Shown here piece after piece: positions 35,289 through 43,522 of a stretch of 64,000 nucleotides of DNA. The notes below the pieces were generated by a model. The model was not told the origin of the DNA. It ran no database searches and worked only from the letters and a program-made list of their open reading frames with translations. The stretch's first letter is position 1. Each line of letters starts with the position of its first letter. The stretch is from Armatimonadota bacterium (GTDB lineage: Bacteria > Armatimonadota > Zipacnadia > Zipacnadales > JABUFB01): NCBI GenBank assembly GCA_013314775.1, contig JABUFB010000003.1:263891-327890 (forward strand). Reading direction: 5' to 3'. The position numbers were made by a program, and so were the translations under genes.

Positions 35289-36674
35289 ATGAGCTTCCCC
35301 GAACACGTCTTTCGAGAGTATGACATCCGCGGCAAGGTGGGGCCTGACGGCATCAGCCCCGACTTCGTCCGACAGGTGGCCGCCGCCTATGCCACCCGCT
35401 TCGCCGGCAAGCCCAACGCCACCCTCGGCGTGGGTCGAGACCTGCGCGCGACATCCACCGAGCTTTCTCAAGCGGCGATCGAAGGCATCCTGTCCACTGG
35501 TGTGAACGTGGTGGACGTGGGCCCGACGCCCACGCCGGTCCTGTACTTCGCCATCGGCCATTTCGGGTGGGACGGCGGTTTCGGCATCACCGCATCCCAT
35601 CGGCCTGCGGATGAGAACGGCATCAAAGTCCGCATGGGCGACGGACCTTTCTACGGGGACGACCTGCAGGCGCTCAAGCGCGAGGTCATGGCGGGCAAGT
35701 TCGCAAGCGGCTCGGGAAAGTACGAGACACTGGACGTCTATCCCGAATACTTCCGCATCGCGAAAGAGCAGCTTTCCATCGCCCGCCCGATGAAAGTGGT
35801 GCTGGACGTGGGAAATGGCTGTGGGACCCTCACCGCCCCGCGACTCCTGCGTGACCTGGGCTGCGAGTTGACTGTGCTGTTCGAAGAGCCCGACGGCACC
35901 TTCCCCGGACGCGGACCAGACCCCACGAAAGAGGGCGCCATTGAGCCCCTGGCGGAGAAAGTGCGGGAGATCGGCGCGGAACTGGGCATCGCCATAGACG
36001 CGGACGGCGACCGAGTTGCGGTGGTGGATCACAAAGGGGAGTATGTGCAGCCCGACCAGTACATGATCCCCATCTGCCGGGAACTGTTGGCCGCCGGGCC
36101 GATTGCGGTGGTGTCTGAGGTGCGCTGTTCCCAGTCCATTGTGGATGATGTGGAGAATCGCGGCGGGAGCATGTACCTCGAGGCCTGCGGTTACCCATTC
36201 ATCTTGGCGGGCATGGCCGCGCATGGCGCCGAGATCGGGTTCGAGACCACCGGGCACTGCTATTTCAAGGACCCTCACTTCAAGTTTGATGACGCCACTT
36301 TCGGGGCCGGGAGACTCCTCGCCGCTCTGTCCCGCAGCGACCGGAGCCTGCGGGAAATCGTGGACGACGCGCCGAAATACTACCCGGCTGACCCGCCGCG
36401 CTATGCCTGCCCCAATGCCCTGAAGTTCCAGGTGGTGGAGGAGATCGGGCACAGCTACGAGCCGGGTGTCCGCCTGATACTTACCGACGGTGTGCGCGCC
36501 CAGTTTCCCGATGGCTGGAGTGTGATCCGGGCGTCCAACACCGGCGAGGAGCTTGTTTCGCGCTGGGAGGGCAACTCGCCCGAGGCCCGGGACAGGATCG
36601 GCAAGGACTTGACGGATCGCCTGCTGAGCGTCCTGAGAAAGCACGGGCTTGAGCTTCGCGAAGCGGACCATTAG
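35289..36674 (+). CDS. phosphohexomutase (phosphomannomutase/phosphoglucomutase family)
   Basis: The protein is about 461 aa from ATG 35289 with a GGAG upstream. It has the four-domain alpha-D-phosphohexomutase layout: FREYDIRGKVG near the start, the phosphoserine loop TASHRPADENGIK (Ser103), the Mg loop DADGDRVAVV (about 238), the sugar-binding FETTGHCYF, and a C-terminal phosphate loop around RASNTGEELVSRW. Three loops deviate from the usual forms: TASHNP is TASHRP, GExSGH is GFETTGH, and the phosphate loop RxSGTEP is RASNTGE. It should interconvert hexose 1- and 6-phosphates for surface sugar synthesis, but substrate preference may be unusual. Confidence 0.85.
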   Translation: MSFPEHVFREYDIRGKVGPDGISPDFVRQVAAAYATRFAGKPNATLGVGRDLRATSTELSQAAIEGILSTGVNVVDVGPTPTPVLYFAIGHFGWDGGFGITASHRPADENGIKVRMGDGPFYGDDLQALKREVMAGKFASGSGKYETLDVYPEYFRIAKEQLSIARPMKVVLDVGNGCGTLTAPRLLRDLGCELTVLFEEPDGTFPGRGPDPTKEGAIEPLAEKVREIGAELGIAIDADGDRVAVVDHKGEYVQPDQYMIPICRELLAAGPIAVVSEVRCSQSIVDDVENRGGSMYLEACGYPFILAGMAAHGAEIGFETTGHCYFKDPHFKFDDATFGAGRLLAALSRSDRSLREIVDDAPKYYPADPPRYACPNALKFQVVEEIGHSYEPGVRLILTDGVRAQFPDGWSVIRASNTGEELVSRWEGNSPEARDRIGKDLTDRLLSVLRKHGLELREADH

Positions 36675-36684
36675 GGGAAGCCCG

Positions 36685-37536
36685 GTGGATCGAGGGACCT
36701 GCCCGATCTGCGATGCCCAGGACTCTCGCGATTACAGGCGGAACATGCGGCTGCGGATGCTGCGCTGCACGGCCTGCGGAACCCTCTGGCAACCGGTTGA
36801 CCGCGACGCAGCCCCGGACGCAGGGAGATACGGCGACGAGTACTACGAGGCCTGGGGCAGTCTGTCCCAGGCCCGCGCCGTGAAGCTGGCCACCTTCGAC
36901 GGTTACCTCGGGGTCCTGGAAAAGCATGCCCAACCCGGCAGGCTGCTGGATGTTGGCTGTGCGCTGGGGTTCCTGCTGGAAGCTGCGCAACGCCGGGGCT
37001 GGGAGCCATACGGGGTGGAATTGTCCGCCCATGCAGCGCGGGTTGCAGGCGAGAACCTCGGTCCTGAACGCATCTACAAGGGCAGTCTCGAAGAGGCGCC
37101 TCTGCCTGCGGGGTCCTTCCGCGCAATCACCCTGACCGATGTGCTGGAGCATCTGCCCGACCCGGTGGGCAGCCTCAGGCGCTGCCACGAGTTGCTGGAG
37201 CCGGGCGGCTGCGTGGTGGTGGTCACCCCGCGGGTGGGTTCGCTGTCCCAGCGTCTCATGGGAGCGGAGTGGTTCCAGATCAAGGAGGAGCACCTGCAGC
37301 TTCTCACTCCCGGTGCATTGCGGGTGGCATTGGCGTCTGCGGGGTTCCGGCTTGTCCGGGCCTCAATCCCGGAGAAGACCTTGAGCCTGGATTACCTGGC
37401 CCACCATTCTCGGGCCTATCCGCGAGCCATCGTGACCCCGGTGCTCAATGTGCTGGAGCGGTTGGCCGGGCCCCTGGCGGGAGTCGGCTTCCGGGTGCGC
37501 ACGGGGGAGCAGTTGGTGGTGGCGGTCAGGGGTTGA
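36685..37536 (+). CDS. SAM-dependent methyltransferase with N-terminal zinc ribbon
   Basis: This protein of about 283 aa starts at GTG 36685, with AGGGGAAG upstream, 10 bp after the mutase stop. Residues 4-40 contain CPIC and CTAC, a zinc-ribbon typical of class I methyltransferases that act on sugars (Methyltransf_13/23 type). The SAM-binding core follows: RLLDVGCALGFLLEAAQRRGW, ITLTDVLEHLPDP, ELLEPGGCVVVVTPRVGS. It is probably a sugar O-methyltransferase in surface polysaccharide synthesis, in line with its neighbours. Confidence 0.82.
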   Translation: MDRGTCPICDAQDSRDYRRNMRLRMLRCTACGTLWQPVDRDAAPDAGRYGDEYYEAWGSLSQARAVKLATFDGYLGVLEKHAQPGRLLDVGCALGFLLEAAQRRGWEPYGVELSAHAARVAGENLGPERIYKGSLEEAPLPAGSFRAITLTDVLEHLPDPVGSLRRCHELLEPGGCVVVVTPRVGSLSQRLMGAEWFQIKEEHLQLLTPGALRVALASAGFRLVRASIPEKTLSLDYLAHHSRAYPRAIVTPVLNVLERLAGPLAGVGFRVRTGEQLVVAVRG

Positions 37537-37547
37537 TCGCGGCGCCC

Positions 37548-38861
37548 TCAACCCCCACTGACCAGGGGGTTCCAGTGGGTCAGCAGGTGGTACCACGCCG
37601 CGCCATTGAAGAAGAGAAAGAACAAGATTATGAGGACCCCGCCGGCAATGCGCAGCCGCGGCGGAATCGCCTGCCGCCACGAGAGCGCCAACAGGATCAC
37701 CAGCCCCGCAAGGAAGGGCATCAGATAGCGCCCATTGCGGTAAGTCCCCATGTGGCCGAAAGTGGCCACGTACACCAGCGCGGCCAGCATCCCGAAATAG
37801 CCCGCTGTCGGAACCACAATGGCTGCGAGACGCTCCCGGCCCAGGCGCACCCCCGACTTGAGCTTCCACAATCCGGCCAGCAGCCCCAGCAGTGCCAGAG
37901 GTGTCAGCACTCGCAGTACCGTGGCAATGGGCAGCACGAGGGCATCGGGCACCCAGTCGATGACCGGCCACGAACTGGTCCACAGGCCGTTCACCGCGCG
38001 CAGCACCAGGGGCCAGGCATAACCGTAGAGGATGGCATCCAGGGGCGTCAGGCCCGGGGGAAGCGTGGGCACTGAAGGATAGGGATTGAGCGCGCCAAAA
38101 AGCAGCATGTTGCGGGCCCACCACCAGCCGCATACCGCGAGACAGCCTCCGGCCGCAAGGAGACCGCCGCGCCAGAAGCCCTCCGACCTCCACCAGCCCC
38201 TGCCATGGACCAGCACAAGCGCAACTGCCACCAGTGGCGCGCCGGCGATGAAGTTCGAGAATTTCGCCAGGGATGCCAGCCCCAGCACCGAGCCCCAGAT
38301 CAGTCCCGAGACCGGCCGGGTATCCCAGCGTCGCACCAGCACCACATTGGCCAGCACCGCGGCCATCAGCACACTGGCGGCGTCGTTGTTCACCATCGCT
38401 ACGCACAGGCACAGGTTCGGCCAGACCGCGAGAAGGGCCAGCATGAACAGGAACAGGCCGCGGTTCCTGTCTGCCGCTCGGCGCAGGATCGGGCAAAGCA
38501 GCCAAAGGGCAGCTACTCCGAAGAGCGGGGCGACGCAGCGCATGGCGCGCATCGCCGCGTCTTCGCCCAGCCCGCGTAAGGCCAGGTAGATTGGGGTCAT
38601 CAGGACGTAGTACAGCGGTGGATGGAGGCTGTGGGCGCCGCCGCTGATCTTTTCGTCTGCGGGTGGAATCGTGCCGTGTTCGCCCAGCCAGCGGATATAC
38701 GCGAAATGCCGGGGCTCGTCGGGTGCGTAGCCCAGGAGCATCACGAACCCGAGGGTCTGGGCAAGCGCGAAATGCAGCAGCAAGATGCCCGCGACGGCGA
38801 GATCGACACGCCTTCGGGGCCGCACCGGGCTGAGAGGGACTTCACTCCCGTCCGTGGTCAT
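37548..38861 (-). CDS. polytopic membrane protein, DUF2142/GT39-like
   Basis: The 437-aa protein has about eleven hydrophobic helices. The first loop carries GYAPDEPRHFAYIRWLGEHG, an Asp-Glu pair typical of GT-C glycosyltransferases and DUF2142 proteins, followed by SLHPPLYYVLM. Such enzymes move sugars from polyprenyl-phosphate donors on the outer face of the membrane. The start ATG overlaps the stop of the FAD oxidoreductase gene by 4 bp, so the two are coupled. Acceptor and donor are unknown. Confidence 0.78.
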   Translation of the reverse strand: MTTDGSEVPLSPVRPRRRVDLAVAGILLLHFALAQTLGFVMLLGYAPDEPRHFAYIRWLGEHGTIPPADEKISGGAHSLHPPLYYVLMTPIYLALRGLGEDAAMRAMRCVAPLFGVAALWLLCPILRRAADRNRGLFLFMLALLAVWPNLCLCVAMVNNDAASVLMAAVLANVVLVRRWDTRPVSGLIWGSVLGLASLAKFSNFIAGAPLVAVALVLVHGRGWWRSEGFWRGGLLAAGGCLAVCGWWWARNMLLFGALNPYPSVPTLPPGLTPLDAILYGYAWPLVLRAVNGLWTSSWPVIDWVPDALVLPIATVLRVLTPLALLGLLAGLWKLKSGVRLGRERLAAIVVPTAGYFGMLAALVYVATFGHMGTYRNGRYLMPFLAGLVILLALSWRQAIPPRLRIAGGVLIILFFLFFNGAAWYHLLTHWNPLVSGG

Positions 38862-40267
38862 GCGCCGGACCGCTTCTCCTCGATGTACTCGCTCTCCAGG
38901 TTCACCGACCAGATGTCATTGGACTCGCCCAGCAGGTTACGCGCCGCAAGCATCCCGGTGAGCATGGAGTGGTCCATGTTATTGTACCGGTGCATCCCGC
39001 AACGGCCGCAGGTGACGAGATTGGGGATTGTTGCCAGGTAGTCGCGGATGGTGTTGACTCGTTCGCGATAGCCGGGATCGTAGACAGGGTACGCGTGTCC
39101 TGATCGGGCGACGAACCCGGATCGCACGCGATCCGCGGGCATGAGGCCGAGTTTGCGGAACTCCTCGAACCCCAGGGCGACGAGATCATCGTCGGGCATG
39201 GTCCAGGTCTCGTCGCCGGGCCAGGCGAGGTACTCCAGACCCAGTGCGGTGACCCCCGGCTCGGGCGACATGGCCTCGCTCCAATTACTGTAATTCTGCA
39301 GGCGGGCCATGCGGATCTCCGGCGAATGAATGTAGATCCAGTTGTCGTCAAAGCCCGCCTTGGCCTCGACGATAGCGCAGACGGTGATGTGTCCACGGTA
39401 TCGCAGGGCGCGGGCGGCTTCCAGCACTGCATCCGGCGGCGGGGGATCGAGGATCAGCGCGAGCTCGTTGAGGGCCATAGTGCTGATCAGCGAGTCCCCC
39501 TCCCAGGTTTCAGTGGCGCCCTGTGAGTCCGTCGTCACCACCTGCACGAAGCGGCCGTCGCGGATTTCAACGCGCGTGGCGCGGCGGCCGAAATGGATCG
39601 TCTGGCCACCGATGGCGAGACGCCGAGCCAGTTCATCCCACATTTCCTGGGGGCCCAGCGGGGGGTAGTTGAACTCCTCGATGAGACTGTGGGACTTGCT
39701 GCTCCCGAACAGCTTTTCGGTGAGCACCCGCCACAGGGACAGTTCGCGGATGCGCTGAGCCGCCCAATCGGCGCTGAGTTCGGTGCAGGACATCCCCCAG
39801 ACTTTTTCGGTGTACGTCTTGAAGAACATCTCGTACAGCCGCCGGCCAAACCGGTTGCTCACCCAGGCCTCGAAGGTGTCTTCGGGACGCGTGGGATTGA
39901 CGCGGGCCACGAGATAACTCGCAACAATGCCCAGAGACCGCGCGAGGCCCAACTGCCGGAGGGCTTCGCCGATCTGCAGCGGATAGTGGAAGAGCTTACC
40001 GTCATAGGCGATGCGTGACAGGCGAGGGCGGACCAGGAACCGGTCGCCGAGGAGTTCATGCCACAGCGCTTGGACTTCGGGGATCTTGGTGAAAAACCGG
40101 TGGCCACCAAGGTCGAAGCGGCAACCATCGAACTCCAGGGTGCGCGACATCCCGCCGGTCTGCCTGTCGGCTTCAAGCAGGATTGAACGGCAGCCGGCCT
40201 TCTGCAACTGGTAACCGGCGGTGAGTCCGGCCGGGCCCGCTCCGATGATGACGGTCTCACTGGGCAT
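38858..40267 (-). CDS. NAD(P)/FAD-dependent oxidoreductase, amine-oxidase/UDP-galactopyranose-mutase-like
   Basis: The protein has 469 aa from ATG 40267. It has the N-terminal FAD motif VIIGAGPAGLTAGYQLQKAG with EAD at the strand end, then GGMSRTLEFDGCRFDLGGHRFF, typical of protoporphyrinogen-oxidase and Glf-like flavoproteins linked to glycan synthesis. The C-terminus has GRCGMHRYNNMDHSMLTGMLAARNLLG, the second FAD segment. These proteins often sit with glycosyltransferases, as here with the DUF2142 protein coupled downstream. The substrate may be a nucleotide or lipid-linked sugar. Confidence 0.8.
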   Translation of the reverse strand: MPSETVIIGAGPAGLTAGYQLQKAGCRSILLEADRQTGGMSRTLEFDGCRFDLGGHRFFTKIPEVQALWHELLGDRFLVRPRLSRIAYDGKLFHYPLQIGEALRQLGLARSLGIVASYLVARVNPTRPEDTFEAWVSNRFGRRLYEMFFKTYTEKVWGMSCTELSADWAAQRIRELSLWRVLTEKLFGSSKSHSLIEEFNYPPLGPQEMWDELARRLAIGGQTIHFGRRATRVEIRDGRFVQVVTTDSQGATETWEGDSLISTMALNELALILDPPPPDAVLEAARALRYRGHITVCAIVEAKAGFDDNWIYIHSPEIRMARLQNYSNWSEAMSPEPGVTALGLEYLAWPGDETWTMPDDDLVALGFEEFRKLGLMPADRVRSGFVARSGHAYPVYDPGYRERVNTIRDYLATIPNLVTCGRCGMHRYNNMDHSMLTGMLAARNLLGESNDIWSVNLESEYIEEKRSGA

Positions 40268-40439
40268 GAAGCACTGCGCACCTTCACTGGTTCTGGCCCG
40301 GAAAAAGACCCGCCGGGCAACAGCGTGCCCATGATACCGCAAGGCAAGAGACGCAGGCAACATGCGGCAGAGGTGAGTGTGACGGCAGATGGCGGCGGGC
40401 AGGACACCTGCACCACGAGGCGGCGGTGGCCATGATTTC
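40268..40439. other. intergenic region before the repeat array
   Basis: It has no gene and no clear motif apart from GC-rich low-complexity sequence. It lies upstream of the minus-strand FAD oxidoreductase gene and should contain its promoter, which I cannot identify. Confidence 0.3.
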
Positions 40440-40598
40440 GCGTAGGCCGACCGTCCCTGTCGGCAATCTCCTGAGCCTTCGCGTCCCTCAGGACCTCCGG
40501 CCGCAGGCCCCTAGCCCCGTGCTTCAGCGCGGGGCATCAACCCGGGGCACCGATCCGGGGCATCGACGCGCCCGCAGGCGGGTGTCGGATTTCTGCCG

Positions 40599-40616
40599 CC
40601 CCCTTCGGGGGTTTTT
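40599..40616 (+). terminator. terminator-like hairpin in repeat copy 1
   Basis: CCCCC-TTC-GGGGG is followed directly by TTTTT. It reads as an intrinsic terminator only on the plus strand. Confidence 0.5.
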
Positions 40617-40910
40617 ATAATCTCGAAGGAGGGGCCTGAATCCACCAGCTTACGCTGGTGGCAAAGGGCTTCCGCCCCTTCGGGGCTGGACGACAACGGC
40701 GAACGGCCTTGGACGGCAAACGGCAAACGACGTCGACCGTCCCCATCGTTCGCGTAGGCCGACCGTCACTGTCGGCAATCTCCTCAGCCTTTGCGTCCCT
40801 CAGGACGCCCGGCCGCAGGCCTCTAGCCCCGGGTTTCAACCCGGGGCGTGAACCCGGGGCACCGATCCGGGGCATCGACGCGCCCGCAGGCGGGTGTCGG
40901 ATTTCTGCCG

Positions 40911-40928
40911 CCCCCTTCGGGGGTTTTT
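40911..40928 (+). terminator. terminator-like hairpin in repeat copy 2
   Basis: Identical to the hairpin at 40599-40616, 312 bp further on. Confidence 0.5.
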
Positions 40929-41362
40929 ATAATCTCGAAGGAGGGGCCTGATTCCACCAGCTTACGCTGGTGGCAAAGGGCTTCCGCCCCTTCGGGGCTG
41001 GACGGCAACGGCAAACGGCGTTGGACGGCAAACGGCAAACGGCGTCGACCGTCCCCATCAATCGCGTAGGCCGCCCGCCCCGGTCGGCAATCTCCTGAGC
41101 CTTCGCGTCCCTCAGGACGTCCGTCCGCAGGCCTCTAGACCCGGGTTTCAACCCGGGGCGTCGACGGCGAACGGCCTGTCGAGCGAGACGCCCGGCCGCA
41201 GGCCCCCAGCCCCGGGTTTCAACCCGGGGCGTCAGCCTTCGCGTCCCTCAGGACGCCCGGCCGCAGGCCCCTAGCCCCGTGCTTCAGCGCGGGGCATCAA
41301 CCCGGGTTTCAACCCGGGGCGCCGACTACGCGGAAGGATGCCCGATGCGGGTTACGGTCGTC

Positions 41363-42463
41363 TTACACGACCACCTTGCGGATCACGTCGCAGACGTAGT
41401 CTATTTCCTCTTCCTTCAGGTACGGGTGCATTGGGAGCTGAATGACCTTGCGGGACAGCTCAACGGTCACCGGGAGGTTGGCGTCATTCAAGCCGTATGT
41501 CGCGCAGGCCGGCTGGGTGTGGGGTGGCACTTTGTAATGCAGCGTGTGGCCGATCTTCGCCTCTGCGAAGGCCGCGGACAGCGCATCGCGCCTTTCGGTG
41601 CGGATCGTGTACAGGTGATAGACATGCCGCGCCCAGTCCGCCTCGCGAGGCGTTTCCACGGGCAGGTCTGCCAGACGTTCGTTGTACATCGCGGCGCAAG
41701 CCCGGCGTGCTTCGTTCCACTGGTCCAGATACGGGAACTTCACCCGGAGCATGGCTGCCTGAATCTCGTCGAGCCGCCCATTATAGCCCACGATCTCGTG
41801 TTCGTATTTGGAGCGGTGACCGTGGTTCCGCAGGAGGGAGAGGCGGTCGAAGATCTCTTCCGATACGGTGGTGACAATGCCTCCCTCACCGTATCCGCCG
41901 AGGTTCTTCGTGAGATAGAAACTGAATGTGGCGGCATCGCCGAGGGAGCCCGTCTTGCGGCCCTTGTAGGTCGCTCCGTGAGCCTGGGCAGCGTCCTCGA
42001 TCACCGCGATTCCACGGGGTTTGGCCAGTGCGCAGATGGCGTCCATGTCCGCCGGATGTCCGAACACGTGGACCGGGATGATCGCCCTGGTGCGCGGCGT
42101 AATGGCCTGGGCGAGGCTCTCCGGGTCCATAGTGTAGGTGTCGCGGTCGATGTCCACGACGACCGGGGTCGCGCCGGCGTGGACGATGGCTTCGATGCTG
42201 GCGATGAAGGTCCATGAGACTGTGATGACTTCGTCTCCGGGACCAACACTGGCGGCCTTGAGGGCGAGTGCGATGGCCTCGGTACCGTTCCCGACACCCA
42301 CCGCGTGGGGGGCCTGGCAGTATTCCGCGAACTCGCGCTCGAAGGCCTGGACATTGGGCCCGAGGGTCAACTGCATGGAGGTGAGGGCATCATCAACGGC
42401 CTTCAGCAGATCTGGCCGGAGCATCTGATATTGGGCTTTCAGGTCAGTCAGGGGAACTTCCAC
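41363..42463 (-). CDS. DegT/DnrJ/EryC1/StrS family PLP-dependent sugar aminotransferase
   Basis: The 366-aa protein has the standard features of this family: GVGNGTEAIALAL (PLP phosphate region), TVSWTFIASIEAI, VIEDAAQAHGA (Asp157 binding the PLP nitrogen), and FYLTKNLGGYGEGG with Lys186 as the Schiff-base residue. These enzymes transaminate keto-deoxy nucleotide sugars for surface glycans or aminosugars. It fits the polysaccharide theme of 35-42 kb, although the repeat array separates it from those genes. The start codon has GGAGG upstream (minus strand, 42469-42475). Confidence 0.88.
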   Translation of the reverse strand: MEVPLTDLKAQYQMLRPDLLKAVDDALTSMQLTLGPNVQAFEREFAEYCQAPHAVGVGNGTEAIALALKAASVGPGDEVITVSWTFIASIEAIVHAGATPVVVDIDRDTYTMDPESLAQAITPRTRAIIPVHVFGHPADMDAICALAKPRGIAVIEDAAQAHGATYKGRKTGSLGDAATFSFYLTKNLGGYGEGGIVTTVSEEIFDRLSLLRNHGHRSKYEHEIVGYNGRLDEIQAAMLRVKFPYLDQWNEARRACAAMYNERLADLPVETPREADWARHVYHLYTIRTERRDALSAAFAEAKIGHTLHYKVPPHTQPACATYGLNDANLPVTVELSRKVIQLPMHPYLKEEEIDYVCDVIRKVVV

Positions 42464-42791
42464 GAACGCCTCCTACGGCCTGCCAGTGATTACGCCGTCG
42501 ACCCGGGCCCCCATCACGGTCGGCTGACGGCATTTCAGCATTAGACAACCGGGCAATGGAAAGTTGCGGGGGGAAGTAAGCGGGCATGGGCCAAGGCATG
42601 GCCCCCGTGCTGACGCACGTGATCGGGGCCCCTGGCGCCAGTCGTCCTCCCGACGAAACCCTGTGGCTGCAAATTGAGCGCCAGGCCATGCCCCGCACAG
42701 GGCGCTCCCGAGGAGACTGCGGGCACGAATTAGGCGCCGTTGAAACAGCGGGGGTCTCGGTGGCCGGCGGCCGGACGCAAAGGCAGCCGCA
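42464..42791. other. intergenic region upstream of the aminotransferase, with a structured element
   Basis: No gene is supported. The region is dominated by the nested inverted repeats listed separately at 42595-42692. It could be the leader of the aminotransferase or an independent RNA. Confidence 0.45.
42595..42692. other. branched inverted-repeat element (possible structured RNA)
   Basis: GGCATGGCC at 42595-42603 pairs perfectly with GGCCATGCC at 42684-42692. Just inside lies CTGGCGC/GCGCCAG-type pairing, plus two small hairpins (CGTGC-TGAC-GCACG and TCGTC-CTCCC-GACGA). This gives a closed multibranch fold of about 98 nt. It matches no riboswitch or RNA family consensus that I can recall, and the strand is undetermined. 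Confidence 0.4.
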
Positions 42792-43502
42792 TCAGCTCAA
42801 TTGGTCGATGCGCTCCAGAGCGTCTTCGGTGCCCACCACGTACATCTGGTCGCCCGCACGAAGGGTGTCGTCCGGGCCGGGCATGACCAGGCGCGGCTCC
42901 AGGGTCTCCTCGTCGATGGTGCGCACGGCGACCACGGTCAGGCCGTAGCGGTTGCGTAGCCCCAGGTCCCGCAGAGATTTGCCCACGAAACTGTCGGGGA
43001 TGCGCAGGAGCGCGAAATCGAAATCGCCCTCGAGTTCCACCAGGTCGATCACCCGCGGGGAGGCGAGAGAGCGCACCAGGCCGGCGGCGATATCGTCTTC
43101 CGGGTAGACCACCTGTGTGGCGCCGACCCGCCGCAGGATGTCAGCATGAAGGTTACTCCCCGCCCGGGCGACGATCCGTTTGCAGCCGAGTTCCCGCAGG
43201 AGCGCGGTCACCAGGATGCTCGCCTCGGTGTCTCGACCGATGGCCACCACCACGGCGTCCAGCTCATTGAGCGCCAGGGAACGCAGGGCGTCCTTATTGG
43301 TGGCGTCCATGGTGACGGCGGTGGTCACGTCGGCTTTCACCGCGTCCACATTGTGGGGGTCGGCGTCGATGGCGATGACTTCGGATCCAGCATTGTAAAG
43401 CCCTGCCGCAACGCGGCTTCCGAACCGACCAAGTCCGATCACGGCGTACTGGCCTGATCTTCGCACAGCAATCACCCTGCACATTGTTCCCATCCGTGGC
43501 AA
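42792..43502 (-). CDS. ktrA: K+ uptake regulatory subunit, KtrA/TrkA type
   Basis: This protein of about 230-236 aa has an RCK N-terminal Rossmann domain (YAVIGLGRFGSRVAAGL, EVIAIDAD, VTMDATNKDALRSLAL) and a C-terminal RCK_C domain (FVGKSLRDLGLRNRYGLTVVAVR). KtrA rings bind nucleotides and gate the KtrB K+ channel. Three methionines and a GTG compete for the start within the first 13 codons; the most upstream is reported. It follows the membrane subunit gene by 20 bp in one operon. Confidence 0.88.
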   Translation of the reverse strand: MPRMGTMCRVIAVRRSGQYAVIGLGRFGSRVAAGLYNAGSEVIAIDADPHNVDAVKADVTTAVTMDATNKDALRSLALNELDAVVVAIGRDTEASILVTALLRELGCKRIVARAGSNLHADILRRVGATQVVYPEDDIAAGLVRSLASPRVIDLVELEGDFDFALLRIPDSFVGKSLRDLGLRNRYGLTVVAVRTIDEETLEPRLVMPGPDDTLRAGDQMYVVGTEDALERIDQLS

Positions 43503-43522
43503 GGGTCGCCCGGAGGGGTTCG

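Larger units (their letters stand above)
40440..41335. repeat. tandem array of a 312-bp hairpin-rich repeat (2 full copies plus a degenerate one)
   Basis: Units begin with GCGTAGGCCG at 40440, 40752 and 41064, an exact 312-bp period. The first two units are almost identical. The third keeps about 100 bp and then becomes a mosaic of shorter internal repeats. Each full unit holds several hairpins: GCCGAC/GTCGGC, a 10-bp GCCCCG-type stem with a TC loop, CCCCC-TTC-GGGGG followed by TTTTT, and CCACCAGC-TTAC-GCTGGTGG. The 10-bp stem differs between copies by paired changes that keep it closed. No reading frame is supported. Related single copies lie at 27978 and 29691. Confidence 0.85.

Noticed and set aside
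35211..36671. A long open frame opposite the phosphohexomutase gene.
   Set aside because: The plus strand carries the mutase motifs; the antisense product has none.
40440..41335. CRISPR array.
   Set aside because: The repeat period is 312 bp with no short repeat-spacer alternation, and no cas genes are present.
42464..42791. Cobalamin riboswitch or 6S RNA upstream of the aminotransferase.
   Set aside because: The B12-box consensus is absent and the pairing does not give the single long bubble-containing hairpin of 6S RNA; only an unnamed structured element is supported.
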